Positions 35,089 through 46,617 are shown, numbered from the stretch's first letter. The stretch: DNA of 64,000 bases from Symsagittifera roscoffensis (GCF_963678635.1 NC_087062.1:99989209-100053208); one strand, 5' to 3'. Numbers and translations: made by a program. The notes: a model not told the origin generated them from the sequence alone.

Positions 35089-35447
35089 GAGAAAAAGGTC
35101 ACTTGGGAAAACAATAAGCATAAGTCAGAGAGAGAGGAGCACTATGCAACAATTTCTAATAGCTAAACTGTATAGCTAAATAATTTATTATAAAAAAAAA
35201 AACATTTCTGTTTCCAACGAAAGTTTTTGTTTCCAAAACTTTTGTCGGAAAAGCCCATTTTATGATTACAGTCGGATATATCCAAAAGTTTTATGGCGTT
35301 TTCTTAAACTTTGTTGTTGTTTTTTTTTGGGAAAAAACTGCTTTTGTAGAACTACTTTTTTTATAATGAAGTTATAAGATAGGGTAAATTATCTACAAAA
35401 GTATAAAAAGTTCTAAGTGGGATAGTTAACAAGAGACAGGATAAAAT

Positions 35448-35582
35448 GGGTACGCATAAATATTTTGCGGTATGCTTTCAGCATCAAAAAAAATCTTCAA
35501 AGAAATTACGTTTATGGGTACGCATAAATTTTTTGCCGTATGCTTTAGGCATCAAAAAAAATCTTCAATAAATTACGTTTAT
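35448..35582 (+). repeat. Two-copy 68-bp tandem repeat
   Basis: GGGTACGCATAAAT...GTATGCTTT.(A/G)GCATCAAAAAAAATCTTC occurs twice in tandem, each unit ending in ATTACGTTTATG. Confidence 0.85.
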
Positions 35583-35603
35583 GTGGTATAAACGTAATTT
35601 ATT
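35567..35603. repeat. Perfect 16-bp inverted repeat
   Basis: AATAAATTACGTTTAT and ATAAACGTAATTTATT are perfect inverses separated by GTGGT. It follows the tandem repeat, whose unit end is the left arm, so it looks like an inverted third unit end. Confidence 0.9.
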
Positions 35604-36127
35604 GTTTGCGATAGAGTCGGACCAGAGTCTTGTCCAAATTGCAAATTTTCAGACCGCACAATTTTACAAAAACTTTCCGTAGGTTAAACATCTTTCAAAG
35701 TTGAATTTACGGTGTCAGTATCTTCAATGTGGTATAAACGTTTTTTGTTGAAGAATTTTATTTCGTTGTTTTTTTTTTCATTTTTGTTAAAGAAAAAAGA
35801 AAATTGGGAAACTACCGGGGATGATTTTTTTTGAAATATATAGAATAAAATAGCTAGATTTTTTGATAAAACGCACGAAAGAAAGAAAGAAAGAAACTAA
35901 AAAGGCAGGAAAGGAAGACGATCGTAAATAGATTTACGAAGCAAAAGATTGTACGGTATGCTTTGGAAGCACTTCAACGATCGTTTCTATTTCTGACTAA
36001 TATACCTTAATCACATATAGGAATTCATTTGACCAACTAAATTCGCCAACTTCAGTTTAAAGAGCGTGATTATTTCATCTGTGAAAAACGCTCTCGAAAA
36101 CGCTCTTAATGGAAACCTTACTGGAAA
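35604..36127. other. Spacer with a (GAAA)n microsatellite
   Basis: A short GAAA repeat lies at ~35877-35897. Nothing else was recognised. Confidence 0.5.
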
Positions 36128-36223
36128 CTGAGGTGTTCGACTCATGATTCGACCGACGTGGTCGAACGGAGTCCGATTTTTGTTGCAAATTAAGACGGTC
36201 GAACGAACACTATAGTCGAAAAA

Positions 36224-37176
36224 ATCGAATCATGAGTCGAACAGGGTCGAATCATGAGTCGAACAGGATCGATAGTCGCACACGGTCGAATCATGAGTCG
36301 AACACGGTCGAATCATGAGTCGAACAGGGTCGAATAGTGAGTCGAACAGGGCCGAATCATGACTCGAACAGGGTCGAACAGGGTCGAATCATCAGTCGAA
36401 CAGGGTCAAATCATGGGTCGAACAGGGTCGAATCATGGGTCGAACAGGGACAAATCATGGGTCGAACAGGGTCGAATCATGGGTCGAACAGGGTCGAATC
36501 ATGAGTCGAACAGGGTCGAATCATGGGTCGAACAGGGTCGAATCATGAGTCGAACAGGGTCGATAGAGTCGATCAGGGTCGAATCATGAGTCGAACACGG
36601 TCGAATCATGAGTTGAACACGGTCGAATCATGAGTCGAACAGGATCGAATCATGAGTCAAACAGGGTCGAATCATGAGTCGAACAGGGTCGAATCATCAG
36701 TCGAACAGGGTCAAATCATGGTCGAACAGGGTCGAATCATGGGTCGAACAGCGTCGAATCATGGGTCGATCAGGGTCAAATCATGAGTCGAACAGGGTCG
36801 AATCATGGGTCGAACAGGGTCGAATCATGAGTCGAACACGCCGAATCATGAGTCGAACAGGATCGAATCATGAGTCGAAGAGGGTTGAATCCTGAGTCGA
36901 ACAGGATCGAATCATGAGTCGAACAGGGTCGAATCATGAGTCGAACAGGGTCGAATCATTTGTCGAACAGCGTCAAATCATAGGTCGAACAGAGTCGAAT
37001 CATGGGTCGAACGGGGTCGAATCATGGGTCCAACAGGGTCGAATCATGGGTCGAACGGGGTCGAATCATGGGTCAAACGGTGTCGAATCATGAGAAAAAC
37101 AGGGTCGAATCATGGGTCAAGCCGGGTCAAATCATGAGTCGAATAGGGTCGATAGAGCCGAACAGGGTCGAATCAC
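36224..37176 (+). repeat. 22-bp minisatellite, about 43 units
   Basis: Unit TCGAATCATGAGTCGAACAG plus GG. Variants alternate ATGAG and ATGGG. A longer-period copy is visible: the variant run with ATCAG then GTCAAATCATGG appears near 36385 and again near 36686, i.e. a ~300-bp higher-order duplication. Frames through it read as RTGSNHESNRVES repeats, which is an artefact of the repeat. Confidence 0.95.
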
Positions 37177-37184
37177 AAAATCGC

Positions 37185-37455
37185 AACATGTCTGTTTTGG
37201 GTCGAGCAAAGTCGCGCAAATATTTCCGTCGCACAAAGTCGCAACATACCGATTTTGAGTCGCAATGGTCGCAACATACCTTATTTGGGACGCGCAAAGT
37301 AGCAACATATCTTGTTTGGGCTGCAAAAAGTCGCTTAAAGTTTCTTCGGTCGCGCAAAGTCGCAGCATACTCATTTGGAGTCGCAATGGTTGCAACATAC
37401 CCAGTTTGAGTCGATATGGTCGCAAGATACACATTTTGAGTCGAAATGGTCGCAA
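37185..37455 (+). repeat. Second GTCGC-type tandem array
   Basis: About nine diverged units of ~30 bp with the core GTCGCAACATAC and (T/G)TTTGAGTCG. It is distinct in sequence from the 22-bp array but shares the GTCG start. Confidence 0.8.
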
Positions 37456-37599
37456 CATAAATCCGCGATCTCGACCCAGGTCCCCCCCAAAATTGAATTA
37501 TATCAAGTATTACAATAAATACCATATGCTAAATTCAATTAGAAAGTAATCCTTGACGCCGCGCGAGCAAAGCTAATTCCTGGTAAAAGCGAAAAAATT

Positions 37600-37733
37600 C
37601 CGATAAAGTCGAACAAAGTCGAACATGTACGGTTAAGTCGAACAAAGTCGAAAACGGGCATCGTTCAACCCAATAAGTCGAAATCGGACACCGTTCGACT
37701 GAAAAAGTTGAAAACGGACATCGTTCGACCGTT
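37600..37733 (+). repeat. Third short tandem array (GTCGAAAACGGACATCGTTC)
   Basis: Four or five units built on AAGTCGAAAACGG and CATCGTTCGACC lead into the right TIR of the element. Confidence 0.75.
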
Positions 37734-37997
37734 TCGGTCGAATCATGAGTCGAGCACCTCAGCCCGGGAGTAAATTTTTGCAAAGTAGGGTGTTTATAGC
37801 GCGAAAATTGAATTGTTTAATTTTAAACAGTCTGCAAAGTTTGCAAAAAGTCATCAATAGTTTAAAATTTGTTTCAAGGCTTAAAAATTCAGTAATCTTT
37901 GAAATGTGATAAATTAATGGGCAAAAAGTATAAATAAAGTTATTGTCATTACAAAGTGGGACTATGATATACTTTATATTTAATTCTTCCTTTTTCT

Positions 37998-38017
37998 CTC
38001 TCTCTCTCTCTCTCTTT
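37998..38017 (+). repeat. (CT)n microsatellite
   Basis: Ten CT units just downstream (on the minus strand) of the membrane-protein stop codon, so probably in its 3' UTR. Confidence 0.9.
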
Positions 38018-38035
38018 TCAATGCCCTGCACTCAA

Positions 38036-41000
38036 ATGATGGCGCCGCTGCCGCCTGTCACCGTCTGATATGTGTGGTAGTTCACTGGACCAGCATGACC
38101 TCTGTAGTCTACTCTGTCTCTGTCTCTGTCTCTGTCTCTGTCGGAGGAATAAGTGCCCCCACCCATTGCCCCGCCCCCCTGCTGATGTATCTCTGTCCCA
38201 TAGTTCAAGTCATCATTTCTACAACCAAGAATTGAATTAAAAGGAATCTCATTGAATTAAAATTAAACTTGTCTAGCAAGAGCGGACTCATGGTTTCAAC
38301 GAGGGCAGTTTTCAAACGGAGGGAAGATTCGTCGCCTTGTTTTCGAACCCCTACTCAAATCTAGTTTATACTCACCGACCAGGCATAGTAAGACATAGTA
38401 CATAAGCGGGACTCAGACTATTTATCTCAAGGGAAAGGAACAACATACTAGTGTTCAGCTTTTCACGGAGAACCCATGTTGTGCCCTGCTTAAAATCTAT
38501 GTGCCCATTTTTGGATATTTTGCTGGATGAGGTTATGTTTCCTCACCCTCATGCAATAAGATTGGATCATGATGGGCCTCGAGCTTCCGACCTTTCGATT
38601 GAGAGGAGGAGACGCAACCACTTCTCTCTTTTGGCCCGCACCCCTTGGTTGAACTAAGGTGGAATCAGAACCCTTTTATCAACAAAAATGTTTGCTGTTT
38701 TGCAGTCGATAGACGAAAATCAATGCGAATCTCAATGAGCCTCTCCCAATGCTTCATTTAACAGGCATTAAAATGCAGCAAAAATTATTTAAAATCTGAT
38801 TTAGCTTCATTGGCTGTACAAAAAAGGTCGCCATCAAGGTTTGCAAAAATGTTGTCAACTCTAAGAAATTCCAAAAAATAAAGTCCATGGGGGTTCAAAA
38901 TCCTCTAAATTATAAAATAAGCAAAAGAAAAAACATACCTCAAGAAGGATTAGGAAAAGTATGAAAGAAAAACAGAAAACATCCCAAAATTTTCATACAA
39001 AACGGTTGCTTACAAAATCTATGTTTCTGATATTAAAACTTTTTCTGATATGTATTTTTTCAAATGTTGCTTAAACATACTGAAGCAGGAATGGATTGTT
39101 TGATTTTCATTTTTTTAAAACAAACCTTAAAGTAAATTATGCCAATATCAGTAGCTTTAGACTATTCAGTAGAAAAACTAGTAGGAAAATATCACAAAGA
39201 ACTCAATAAAAAAACAAAATAACAAACGGTGGCAATAAAGCCAACAGAAACAAAATCAGAACTTAAAAATGCAAAAAGAAGGTTTTTTTAATCCAAAGTC
39301 AAAAATTTTAAAAAATAATTCACAGTTCTTTCTAAAGGAACCCATAAGTTTTTGTCATTGACCCGCGTAAAATAGGAGATTTAGACTATCCAGTTAACCA
39401 TCGATTCATTCTGAGCAGTATCTTAAATGAATATGCTTTCAGCAGATTTTACGAAATTTCGAAATAAATCAGTTGCAAGCCTTAAAAACCAATTGTTCAA
39501 TGATTTGACTGCCATTCCGGCCAAAATTGAAAAAAAAATCATTTCTCTTATTTACCCCAAATTATGAATATTCATAGAACATTTTATTCAATTACAACAT
39601 TTTATTCAATTTCAATGAATTTTTAATCCTTTTAAAAATTAATTTTGGTAGCTTTAATCGATAATAATTTTTAACAAAACTAGCATAAAATTCCGATAGA
39701 ATCGAATATTTAGCCTACTTAACCTTAATGCGAGCAGGTTTATTTAAATGGGTAGAATCATATAAATCTGCTCTCAAAAGAAACAAAAATGCTCAATCTG
39801 AACAATTGATGCTACTTTGAAAGGTTGAGTCAAAAAATACTTCAGCCAAAAAAATTACAGTTTTTCTAACATAAAATTTGTTAATTGTACAAAAAAACAA
39901 TGACAAAATCATTTTGGCTTTTTTAAATTTCCATTTAAACAAAACAATTAATATATAATTTTCATCCAATAAAAAAACAAAAAAAAACTATTCTTTTGAG
40001 AAAAATTGAGACAATTTTAAGCATTAGGAATAAAAAGTCACAGATCAATGTGTATGCAATTTCTTTATTTAATTTATTTTGAGATCATCAAAACAAACCA
40101 GAAGTGAATCAAGTGTTTTAGAGTATAATAAAGGAAAAAATCCCGTACTCAATTTGACGACAGTTGCTAATTGCAAGTGTAATGACAAACAATGTCACAC
40201 ATATTGAGCACTGTCTGACACGGGGGTTGAGAAATTAGACGATAAGCAAATTAGACGGAGGTACTTAAAAGGAAATTGGACGGTTTTGCAAAAATGCAAT
40301 TGTGAGAAAATAGACGAAAGTGAGAGAAATTAACTTTGTTTGCACACAAATTGCGTTAGAAAAATAAAATTGTTTGTAGACAACAGTTCAATTTCGGTGG
40401 CCAAAAACTTTACAAGTCAATCATGCATAATTTATTCAATTCAAAACTCTCCTGTAATATTCAGATTTGAGATTTTATGTTCATTTAAACTAATTGTTTT
40501 GATAGGTATTGACATTTTATGTTCTTTTTGTATTTGTGAAGCTTGACTCTTAAGAAAAATTTTTGTTGGCCCTTTCCCTTTCGTCTAAAATGCCAGATCT
40601 GTAAGAAATAAACTCCGTCTAATTTCGTTTTTGTAGCATCCGTCTAATTTGCTTATCGTCTAATTTCCTAGGCCCCGTCTGACACATACACAGTGAAACA
40701 TACTCGGAGTCGAAGCAAACACTTGTGATACAGAAAAACTACATACGAGAAATGAAAAGTGGAACCTCAGTCTTCATGGAGCTTTCTCATACCAGAGATC
40801 GTAATACGATAAAATTCGGCTCTCAAAAAATTCTGTTCTCCAAAATGTCCCTGAAGGTGAGTTGTATCCGCTTTAGGATAAAATTTTAGACCCGAACTTC
40901 GCAAAATGAATTGCACCATAAAAATGTAGCTAAAATCGAATTAAATTTCAGGTTTCATTCGTGTTTTCTGACAATAAGAACCAACACTGTGAAAATGAAA

Positions 41001-41666
41001 TGCGAGAGAAACGTAGAAGTCACGTAACTCCATCGCCCCACCCTTTTTACCCTTCTGAAGGGAAATTGAGCGAATTTTAAGAAATCCAATAGCCCATATC
41101 ACTTCTCGTATTCATGTGCACTTAGATCTAATTTTCACGGTCGTGCGATTAATCCTGGAAGTTTGGTCGCCTAACAAACATATACACGCACGCACACTCA
41201 CAAACTTCTTTCTTTTATTATATATGTACTAGATGTGTACTAGTTAAAAGTAATTCGAGTTCTGCGAAAAACCTTGAATGAATCATCTGTTAGCACTTCA
41301 ATACGTTTTTATCATCTTAGCTTAGTAACTGAGATAAATGGATAAATTGAGGGAAATTAGATAATCTGATTGAAAGCACCAGACCTTTCTATGGACCTCA
41401 GCATCTATCACAATTGAAGGCTAGTGATAATGAAACCCAAATCACATACTTTTCATTTAACACGAAAAGTACTCACAAGTTCCTGCGTGGGACAGCGCTA
41501 CTCGTGAGTTCCATGGCTTTGAGAGCAGAGAACCTCTCGGTGTGTTTGGGAAGCGAGTGGCCATGGTCTCTGTGGACGAAGAACTTTTCTGTGAAGAACA
41601 CCAGCAGGAAAATGAGCAACACTTGACCCACAATCACCCCCAGAGGAATGTAGGAAGTGAACTGGT
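38036..41666 (-). CDS. Single-pass membrane protein, last two exons (partial)
   Basis: Two minus-strand exons. The internal exon 41666-41477 lies between an acceptor (TTTTGCTGCAG) and a donor (GTGAGT). It encodes a 20-residue membrane segment, YIPLGVIVGQVLLIFLLVFF, then a cytosolic stretch with FFVHRDHGHSLPKHTERF and AMELTSSAVPRRN. The last exon runs from 38222 (acceptor TTGGTTGTAG) to the TGA at 38036-38038. The split codon TT|A joins in frame to give RRNLNDDLNYGTEIHQQ. The tail is Gly-rich, has four Asp-Arg repeats written by a GACAGA hexanucleotide array, and ends GGSGAII, a possible class II PDZ ligand. Upstream exons, with the extracellular part, were not found and may lie in or beyond the N gap at 42422. 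Family not recognised. Confidence 0.6.
38110..38140 (+). repeat. (TCTGTC)n array inside a coding exon
   Basis: About five hexamer units; on the minus strand they encode Asp-Arg repeats of the membrane protein. Confidence 0.85.
38449..38645 (-). repeat. SINE-like repeat family 1, copy 1
   Basis: Matches 54262-54455. The shared parts include GTTGTGCC, GTT.CCTCACCCTCA and CGACCTTTCGATTGAGAGG. Read on the minus strand, AGTGGTTGCGTCTCC and CAATCGAAAGGTCGG give a tRNA-like head. It lies within the intron of the membrane protein gene. Confidence 0.6.
38646..40221. other. AT-rich intron sequence, nothing recognised
   Basis: Part of the 3.2-kb intron between the two membrane-protein exons. No nested gene or clear repeat seen. 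Confidence 0.45.
40222..40676. mobile_element. 455-bp Mutator-like MITE with 9-bp target duplication
   Basis: Left end GGGGGTTGAGAAATTAGACG and the inverse of the right end (GGGGCCTAGGAAATTAGACG) continue in common through ATAAGCAAATTAGACGGA, a TIR of about 38 bp. The 9-mer GTCTGACAC flanks both sides exactly (40213-40221 and 40677-40685). A 9-bp duplication and G-rich termini are typical of Mutator-like elements. The TIR is itself built from repeats of AATTAGACG. It encodes no transposase. Confidence 0.9.
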
Positions 41667-42421
41667 CTGCAGCAAAATGAACAAATTGAGATAACCTCAG
41701 GGAGGGATTTAGGATATTCAAGAACGCGCGTTTGATTTGGGTTTGATTTGAAAAAATTTTGGTTAACCTTGCTCATTATAATTGCTGTCAAAATTTTTAT
41801 TAGTTCAATTAAATTACTTTTTTGAGCTTTGTACAATTATTGAAAGACCCAAAAAATACAATTTTCAGCAGTAAAGAACAGAGAAATGACCAAGCATGGA
41901 TGTCTCGCAAATTCACTAAATATTGATGCGGACAATTAGGAGGCCCTGCATGCAACTTCAACGCCACTTTGATTAGTTGGTGAGTTTTGCTCAGAAGTAT
42001 CAGCTCTGGTCGTTCAAATATAAGAAATCTCGAACATAAATCTGGTAGTAAAAAATTGAGCAAATCGATAAACTTTCGACTAACAAGGTTGCACTAACAT
42101 TTGCATCTTATGCTTCGCTGATTTTTCCATTCGAGCACACTCATTTTCTGAGCTAACAATCGAACTTTATAAACATCTAGTTTTGTCATGAACTAGTGGG
42201 GCAAATACTAAATTTTGATCCTGTTTGAAAAAAGTTTCGTTTCTCTCAAAAAGTACGTTACCGGTTTTCAAAAAGAATGTCAATAAAAAAAACGGGCTGG
42301 CTAGTTTCTTGTGTGCCTGCATAATTATCTAATATCTTTTTGACCTCACTCCACTCTCAATGGCCTTCGGAAACTTCAATGGGGAATATTTGACCCATTT
42401 TTGTGATAGTTTTGAATTTTC
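41667..42421. other. Intergenic or intronic DNA before the gap
   Basis: No exon could be recognised upstream of the membrane-segment exon. Confidence 0.4.
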
Positions 42422-42621
42422 NNNNNNNNNNNNNNNNNNNNNNNNNNNNNNNNNNNNNNNNNNNNNNNNNNNNNNNNNNNNNNNNNNNNNNNNNNNNNNN
42501 NNNNNNNNNNNNNNNNNNNNNNNNNNNNNNNNNNNNNNNNNNNNNNNNNNNNNNNNNNNNNNNNNNNNNNNNNNNNNNNNNNNNNNNNNNNNNNNNNNNN
42601 NNNNNNNNNNNNNNNNNNNNN
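42422..42621. other. Assembly gap (200 N)
   Basis: Exactly 200 unknown bases, the usual placeholder size. True length is unknown. Frames spanning it are artefacts. Confidence 0.99.
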
Positions 42622-43420
42622 CGGCGATCTCTGTTTTTTTGTCATTTCTTATCGCTTAGTTTCAATGTGAACTCAACCCGGATAGACTTGAAACGGAGTA
42701 TTCACTATGTTCATGAATCATAAAAAGTTTAGCGTGAAAAAATTTTAAGACTTTTCCTGAAAAAAAAAACAAAATAAATCAAGATGACCCATATCAGAGT
42801 ATTTACTACGTTCATGATTTTGAATAAATTATTTAAGATGTTTTTACCTAGTATGTCCTGTTCTCAAAAAATATGAGTCATTTTTTTCAACTCTTCTCTG
42901 TTTCATTGCATAGCTTTAGTTATGAAGTTTTCATCAAAATTGATAAAAATTTATAAAGTTTTCTCATTCTTGTACTAGATGCTCTTAACTTACTTCAGTC
43001 ATTTTATCTACTGTCACTTTATCTTCCTTTGTTTCGGTTTTTCTGTCTGAGATATTGATTTGTTTCTTCATTTGATATCACACTATTGATGGTGGAGCAG
43101 GGACCTTGATTTCTAATTACTTTTGTCAATGATTTTACTTTCGTCAAAAAGTGTTCTCGAAAATGATCTCGCAACACCCACACAGCAAATAAATTTTTAT
43201 ACTTGTTTAAAAATTTATAATCGCAACATGCAAATGTCCCATTCATGTTGCACCTCAAACAGTTTTTAGCAAAACATTAAACTGTCCTTAGCAACAGCTT
43301 TTTTAAGTTTTTTTTGGCTCTTATTATCTTTGTTCTGTCTGCAGAGCTTTCCTCCTTCGGCAAAATTTAAAACATTGATCTCCAATCTTCCATGGTACTT
43401 CATCATTCAGTAATCTTTCC
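42622..43420. other. AT-rich stretch, nothing recognised
   Basis: No gene or repeat assigned. Confidence 0.4.
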
Positions 43421-43424
43421 ATAT

Positions 43425-44400
43425 CTAACAAATTCTGTCCGTTCTTTCAGTTTTTGATCTCCTTCGTGCATGCAAATTCTGCGTATACAAAGAAGAGCCA
43501 TCTATATAATATATTGTTTGTAAAAATGACGATATTTTAATGAGTTCTTTGATTCTGAGATCTACTGCAATTGATTTCCTAAACATATCTTCTGCACCCC
43601 TGGTATCCTCCTTGCTGGTCCGCTGGAATTTTTCCACCCTTCCTGAATCCGGATGTCTCAACTGGGCATCATACCTAATGTCGATTGTCCCACATACGAT
43701 GCATCTGCTTACTTTTTGTTATCATTTGTTTCTCTACTTTCCTTCCCCACTGTGAGATACTGATTTGGCTGCCACTGATTCAGAGAACGTTGACATAATT
43801 AGTCGTTGATTGACAGGCATGTAAATGCTAACACTTTGCGGTATTAAGTCAAACTCTCATGAATTGTAACGTCAATTGAAATGATTGACATCCAATATGT
43901 AGCCCCTTAATTTTCCCTGTGGATTTAAAAAGTAAAAACAGTAATTATATTTATAATAATAGGAGTAGCAACGTTTTGGTAATACTTTTGAGTTGTAGGT
44001 TAATCACCATCCCTCTCCGTGGGATATAAATTTTTGATTTTAGTATTCATTCCCCCTTGGACTGTTCTTCTTCAATTGGCCCCTTTGATTTTCTTTTGTG
44101 ATCGTATCAACTTGTCGACTGGCTTTCTGCTTCTTGTACTTCGTCAGTTCTCCGACCTTTCGCTTTGCGCTTCCGAATCTTCCTCTTCCTGGATGCTGTT
44201 CGAGAGATACTCTTTCGATACTAATGCTGGTCTGTTTGGCAGGTTGTTTTTCGCTCTTTTCAATATTGATTTGCCCCCGCTGCTTGTCCTTTGGCCGGAT
44301 GCTACGGCCTCTGCCCGCGCCGTTATCTCCACTTGTATTCGCAGTGAAATGGACTTTGAAGGTCGAGTGTCGTCGTTATCCGTTTGATCTGCTTGTTCGG
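43425..44400 (-). pseudogene. Decayed LTR-retroelement polyprotein tail
   Basis: Minus-strand fragments in shifting frames. 44332-44144 encodes SILKRAKNNLPNRPALVSKE and SIQEEEDSEAQSERSEN; just past its stop the frame continues RSTRSRKPVDKLI. An acidic, disordered stretch followed by RSTRxRKPVDRLI is the common end of LTR-retrotransposon polyproteins. A further frame at 43661-43425 starts RHPDSGRVEKFQRTSKED. No enzymatic domain remains. Low certainty. Confidence 0.35.
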
Positions 44401-44743
44401 CTGGTTCGATGGATTTTGATGGTTGTACTTATTTCGGCCATTTCGACTTATTTCGGCCATAGACCTTACAAGGCAGTCGGAACATTCAGGCCTTCGCGTT
44501 GATACGAGCAGTTTTAATAGCCTATAATTAGCTTTTGGATATATCAGTTGCCATTCATAGAGAAAGTGACGTGTGGCGTTTTAATGCCACATCGACCCAA
44601 TTGATGAAAAATTTGATAGTAATTATCCCCAGCTACCATGTTAAAACTAAGAAGTAATGTATCGTTCAAACTAGCTTATGATAATTAATGAAACATGTAA
44701 CTTTTGTTCTCACCACGTTGTTTCAAGTAGTCCCCTTTATTGT

Positions 44744-44890
44744 TCCGACATTGGTAACGAAAGTAACGGAAAATTTTCGCTCGGAGTGTTTTTTTTTCCG
44801 ACTTTAGAAGAAAGCGGACTATTGATGCTCGGTGTGGTTTTTTTTATTCAGTGAACTTTCGCCGATCAGAATAATAGTTTCTAAGAATTT
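44744..44890 (+). repeat. Dispersed repeat fragment
   Basis: Matches the reverse of 13080-13165 (AAGCGGACTATTGATGCT, poly-T, ATTCAGTGAACTTTCGCCGATCA-like). It starts with GTTCCGACATTG, close to the family A terminus. Confidence 0.5.
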
Positions 44891-45397
44891 TTTTTTTATA
44901 TCTCATTGAAGTTGCAAAGTTCTGGGGGTTTGAAAAATGCTAAATTAGCCATTTTTTGGACTAAATTATGAGCGTTATGAACAAAATCGTTCCAAATTGA
45001 ATTGAAGCTAGTTAATCGATCGTATAATTTACTTTTTACACTTTGATTTTGTCCAAAATTGATAGATTTCCAATATTTTTTATTCTCAAAAACTTTTCGA
45101 TGTGAATTAAGGGACAGTCGAAACATTCAGGGCTTTACCCTCATATACGAGCAGTCTTGTTTTTCTTCAGATGGCTGTCCTGAGCTTAAACTTGAAAAGA
45201 TACTTCACCTGTGATAATTTTTGGTAAAGTTATAGTGGTTTAAAAATTGCCACTTTGGGCAATTTGCGACAAGAACGCGCGATATATTTTGCCATATTAA
45301 AGCGTAAGCGAAGATTTTATCCGTCTTAGAAACCGTTCCAAATTGGTTGAAAGAAGAATATTCGCTATAATTGATTTGTCAATACGAGCGAAATCTT

Positions 45398-45482
45398 GTT
45401 GAGTAGATCCCTTCATCTCTATGTTCTGTTGTGTCGCATCCTTAGTGTGCTCAACTCTCATTTCCAAACCCACAGGCTTTTC
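45398..45482 (+). repeat. Left arm of a widely spaced inverted repeat
   Basis: About 78 bp (GAGTAGATCCCTTCATCTCT onward to CCCACAGG) matching the reverse of 46738-46815 at ~93%. It ends in the same GTAGATCC as the MITE at 46806. Confidence 0.75.
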
Positions 45483-46312
45483 TATTCACAAAAAATCTCA
45501 AATTGAAAAAATAGATATTTTTTAAATTTTTGTTTTATTTGATTTTTTAATCTTATTGCCGCTTCATAGAATTTAAAAGTCTGTCGGAACCTTCAGGGCT
45601 TCGCCAGGACCTCTGAAAACAAACTCAAGGATTGGGAATTTTCACACATGACATGGGAAAAGGTTACTGATCGGCTCTGACAGCTTTTGTCATTCGCTAT
45701 GCAGTGCAAAATAGTCTTCTTTTAACGCAGGTGGGGCAGCACTGGCAGCAGAGTTACGAAAACTTTGTTAGCTCGGTCATATTCAATTTCCGGCCAAACT
45801 ATCAAAAACCTAACAACCCTAATTGTCCATTAATTTCCTGCGCGCGACATAGCGTTCGAAAAAAAAACAGGTCAAATATGACGTATTTTTGCATAAGGTT
45901 TTGACCAAAAAATCGTATTTTTTTGCGCGCGATCCCCTCCCCGGGTGTCTTGGCGCCTTCGGTAAAATTATAGGGTTGAACGATCAAAAATCAGTGCCGT
46001 AAAGTAAGCCAAATGTGGGGCCTTATAGATAGTCAATGGGTCGAATAAGAGTGTTGCTTACGACGGAATTGAGCTGAAACGAGTCTTTGAAACATATCTC
46101 CTTAAGTTTTTGGAAGTTATGATGCGAATTTGGTCTAGTTGACCCTTTGGTACTACTTTTCTACAAAAATTTTTGGTTAAACCAACCTTAAATCTTTTCG
46201 CTAAGTGCCTGTTGCTCCGATAAGTATTAAATTTGAGGGAGAGCGCGCCCCAAAGTATACAGCTTTCATATCGAGTTCACTGCACTCATAAACTTTCAGA
46301 AGAGTTTTGATG

Positions 46313-46617
46313 CAGGGGCGGATCTAGGATTTTCTCGCAAATTTTTGAAAAAACAGTCAAAAAAACCGTTTTTGGGCACTTTTTGAAAAATTTTGATAAA
46401 AAATAGCGTTTTTTTTGGCGCGCGCTCCCCCTCAAAGTTAGTATATATTGGCGCCGAAGGCGCCTTTAGAAAAATTTTAGGGTCGGTCTGCCAAAAATGG
46501 ATTTCTGAAAAAGTATCAAAGGGGGGACCCTTTGGGTCGGCAGGGGTCGAATCCCTGAGGGGGGGGGGGGGGGGGGGGCGTCCGCCCCCCGCCCCCCCCC
46601 CCCTAAATCCGCCCCTG
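46313..46617. mobile_element. 305-bp hAT-type MITE with 8-bp target duplication
   Basis: Starts CAGGGGCGGATCTAGG; the inverse of its end is CAGGGGCGGATTTAGG (one mismatch in 16). TTTTGATG flanks both sides exactly (46305-46312 and 46618-46625). CAGGG ends and an 8-bp duplication are typical of the hAT superfamily. The interior has a 20-G run (46559-46578) and the hairpin GGCGCCGAAGGCGCC. Non-coding. A related remnant lies at 18184-18488. Confidence 0.9.

Larger units (their letters stand above)
36128..37762. mobile_element. 1.6-kb TIR element filled by a minisatellite
   Basis: The first 29 bp (CTGAGGTGTTCGACTCATGA then TTCGACCGA) and the inverse of the last 29 bp match at 28 positions. Between them lies a long minisatellite (36224-37176) whose unit is nearly the inner TIR sequence in reverse orientation, followed by two further GTCG-based arrays. 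No transposase is encoded. No target-site duplication is visible (flanks GGAAA and CCCGG), so the exact ends are not proven. The element type is unknown; foldback-like or a non-autonomous DNA transposon are the options. Confidence 0.7.

Noticed and set aside
36359-37409. Open frames of 70-135 codons reading RTGSNHESNRVES and similar
   Set aside because: They are translations of the 22-bp minisatellite and its neighbours; phase drifts with unit length and there is no start context or non-repetitive domain.
36128-37762. CRISPR-like array
   Set aside because: There are no unique spacers of constant size; units are directly adjacent 22-mers in a eukaryotic genome.
42360-42723. Frames spanning the run of N
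   Set aside because: Residues are unknown across the 200-N gap; openness is an artefact.
43540-44502. Plus-strand hydrophobic frames at 43.5 and 44.0-44.5 kb that look like membrane proteins
   Set aside because: They are antisense to a minus-strand acidic/basic polyprotein tail; antisense of Glu/Lys-rich codons yields Phe/Leu/Ser-rich frames.
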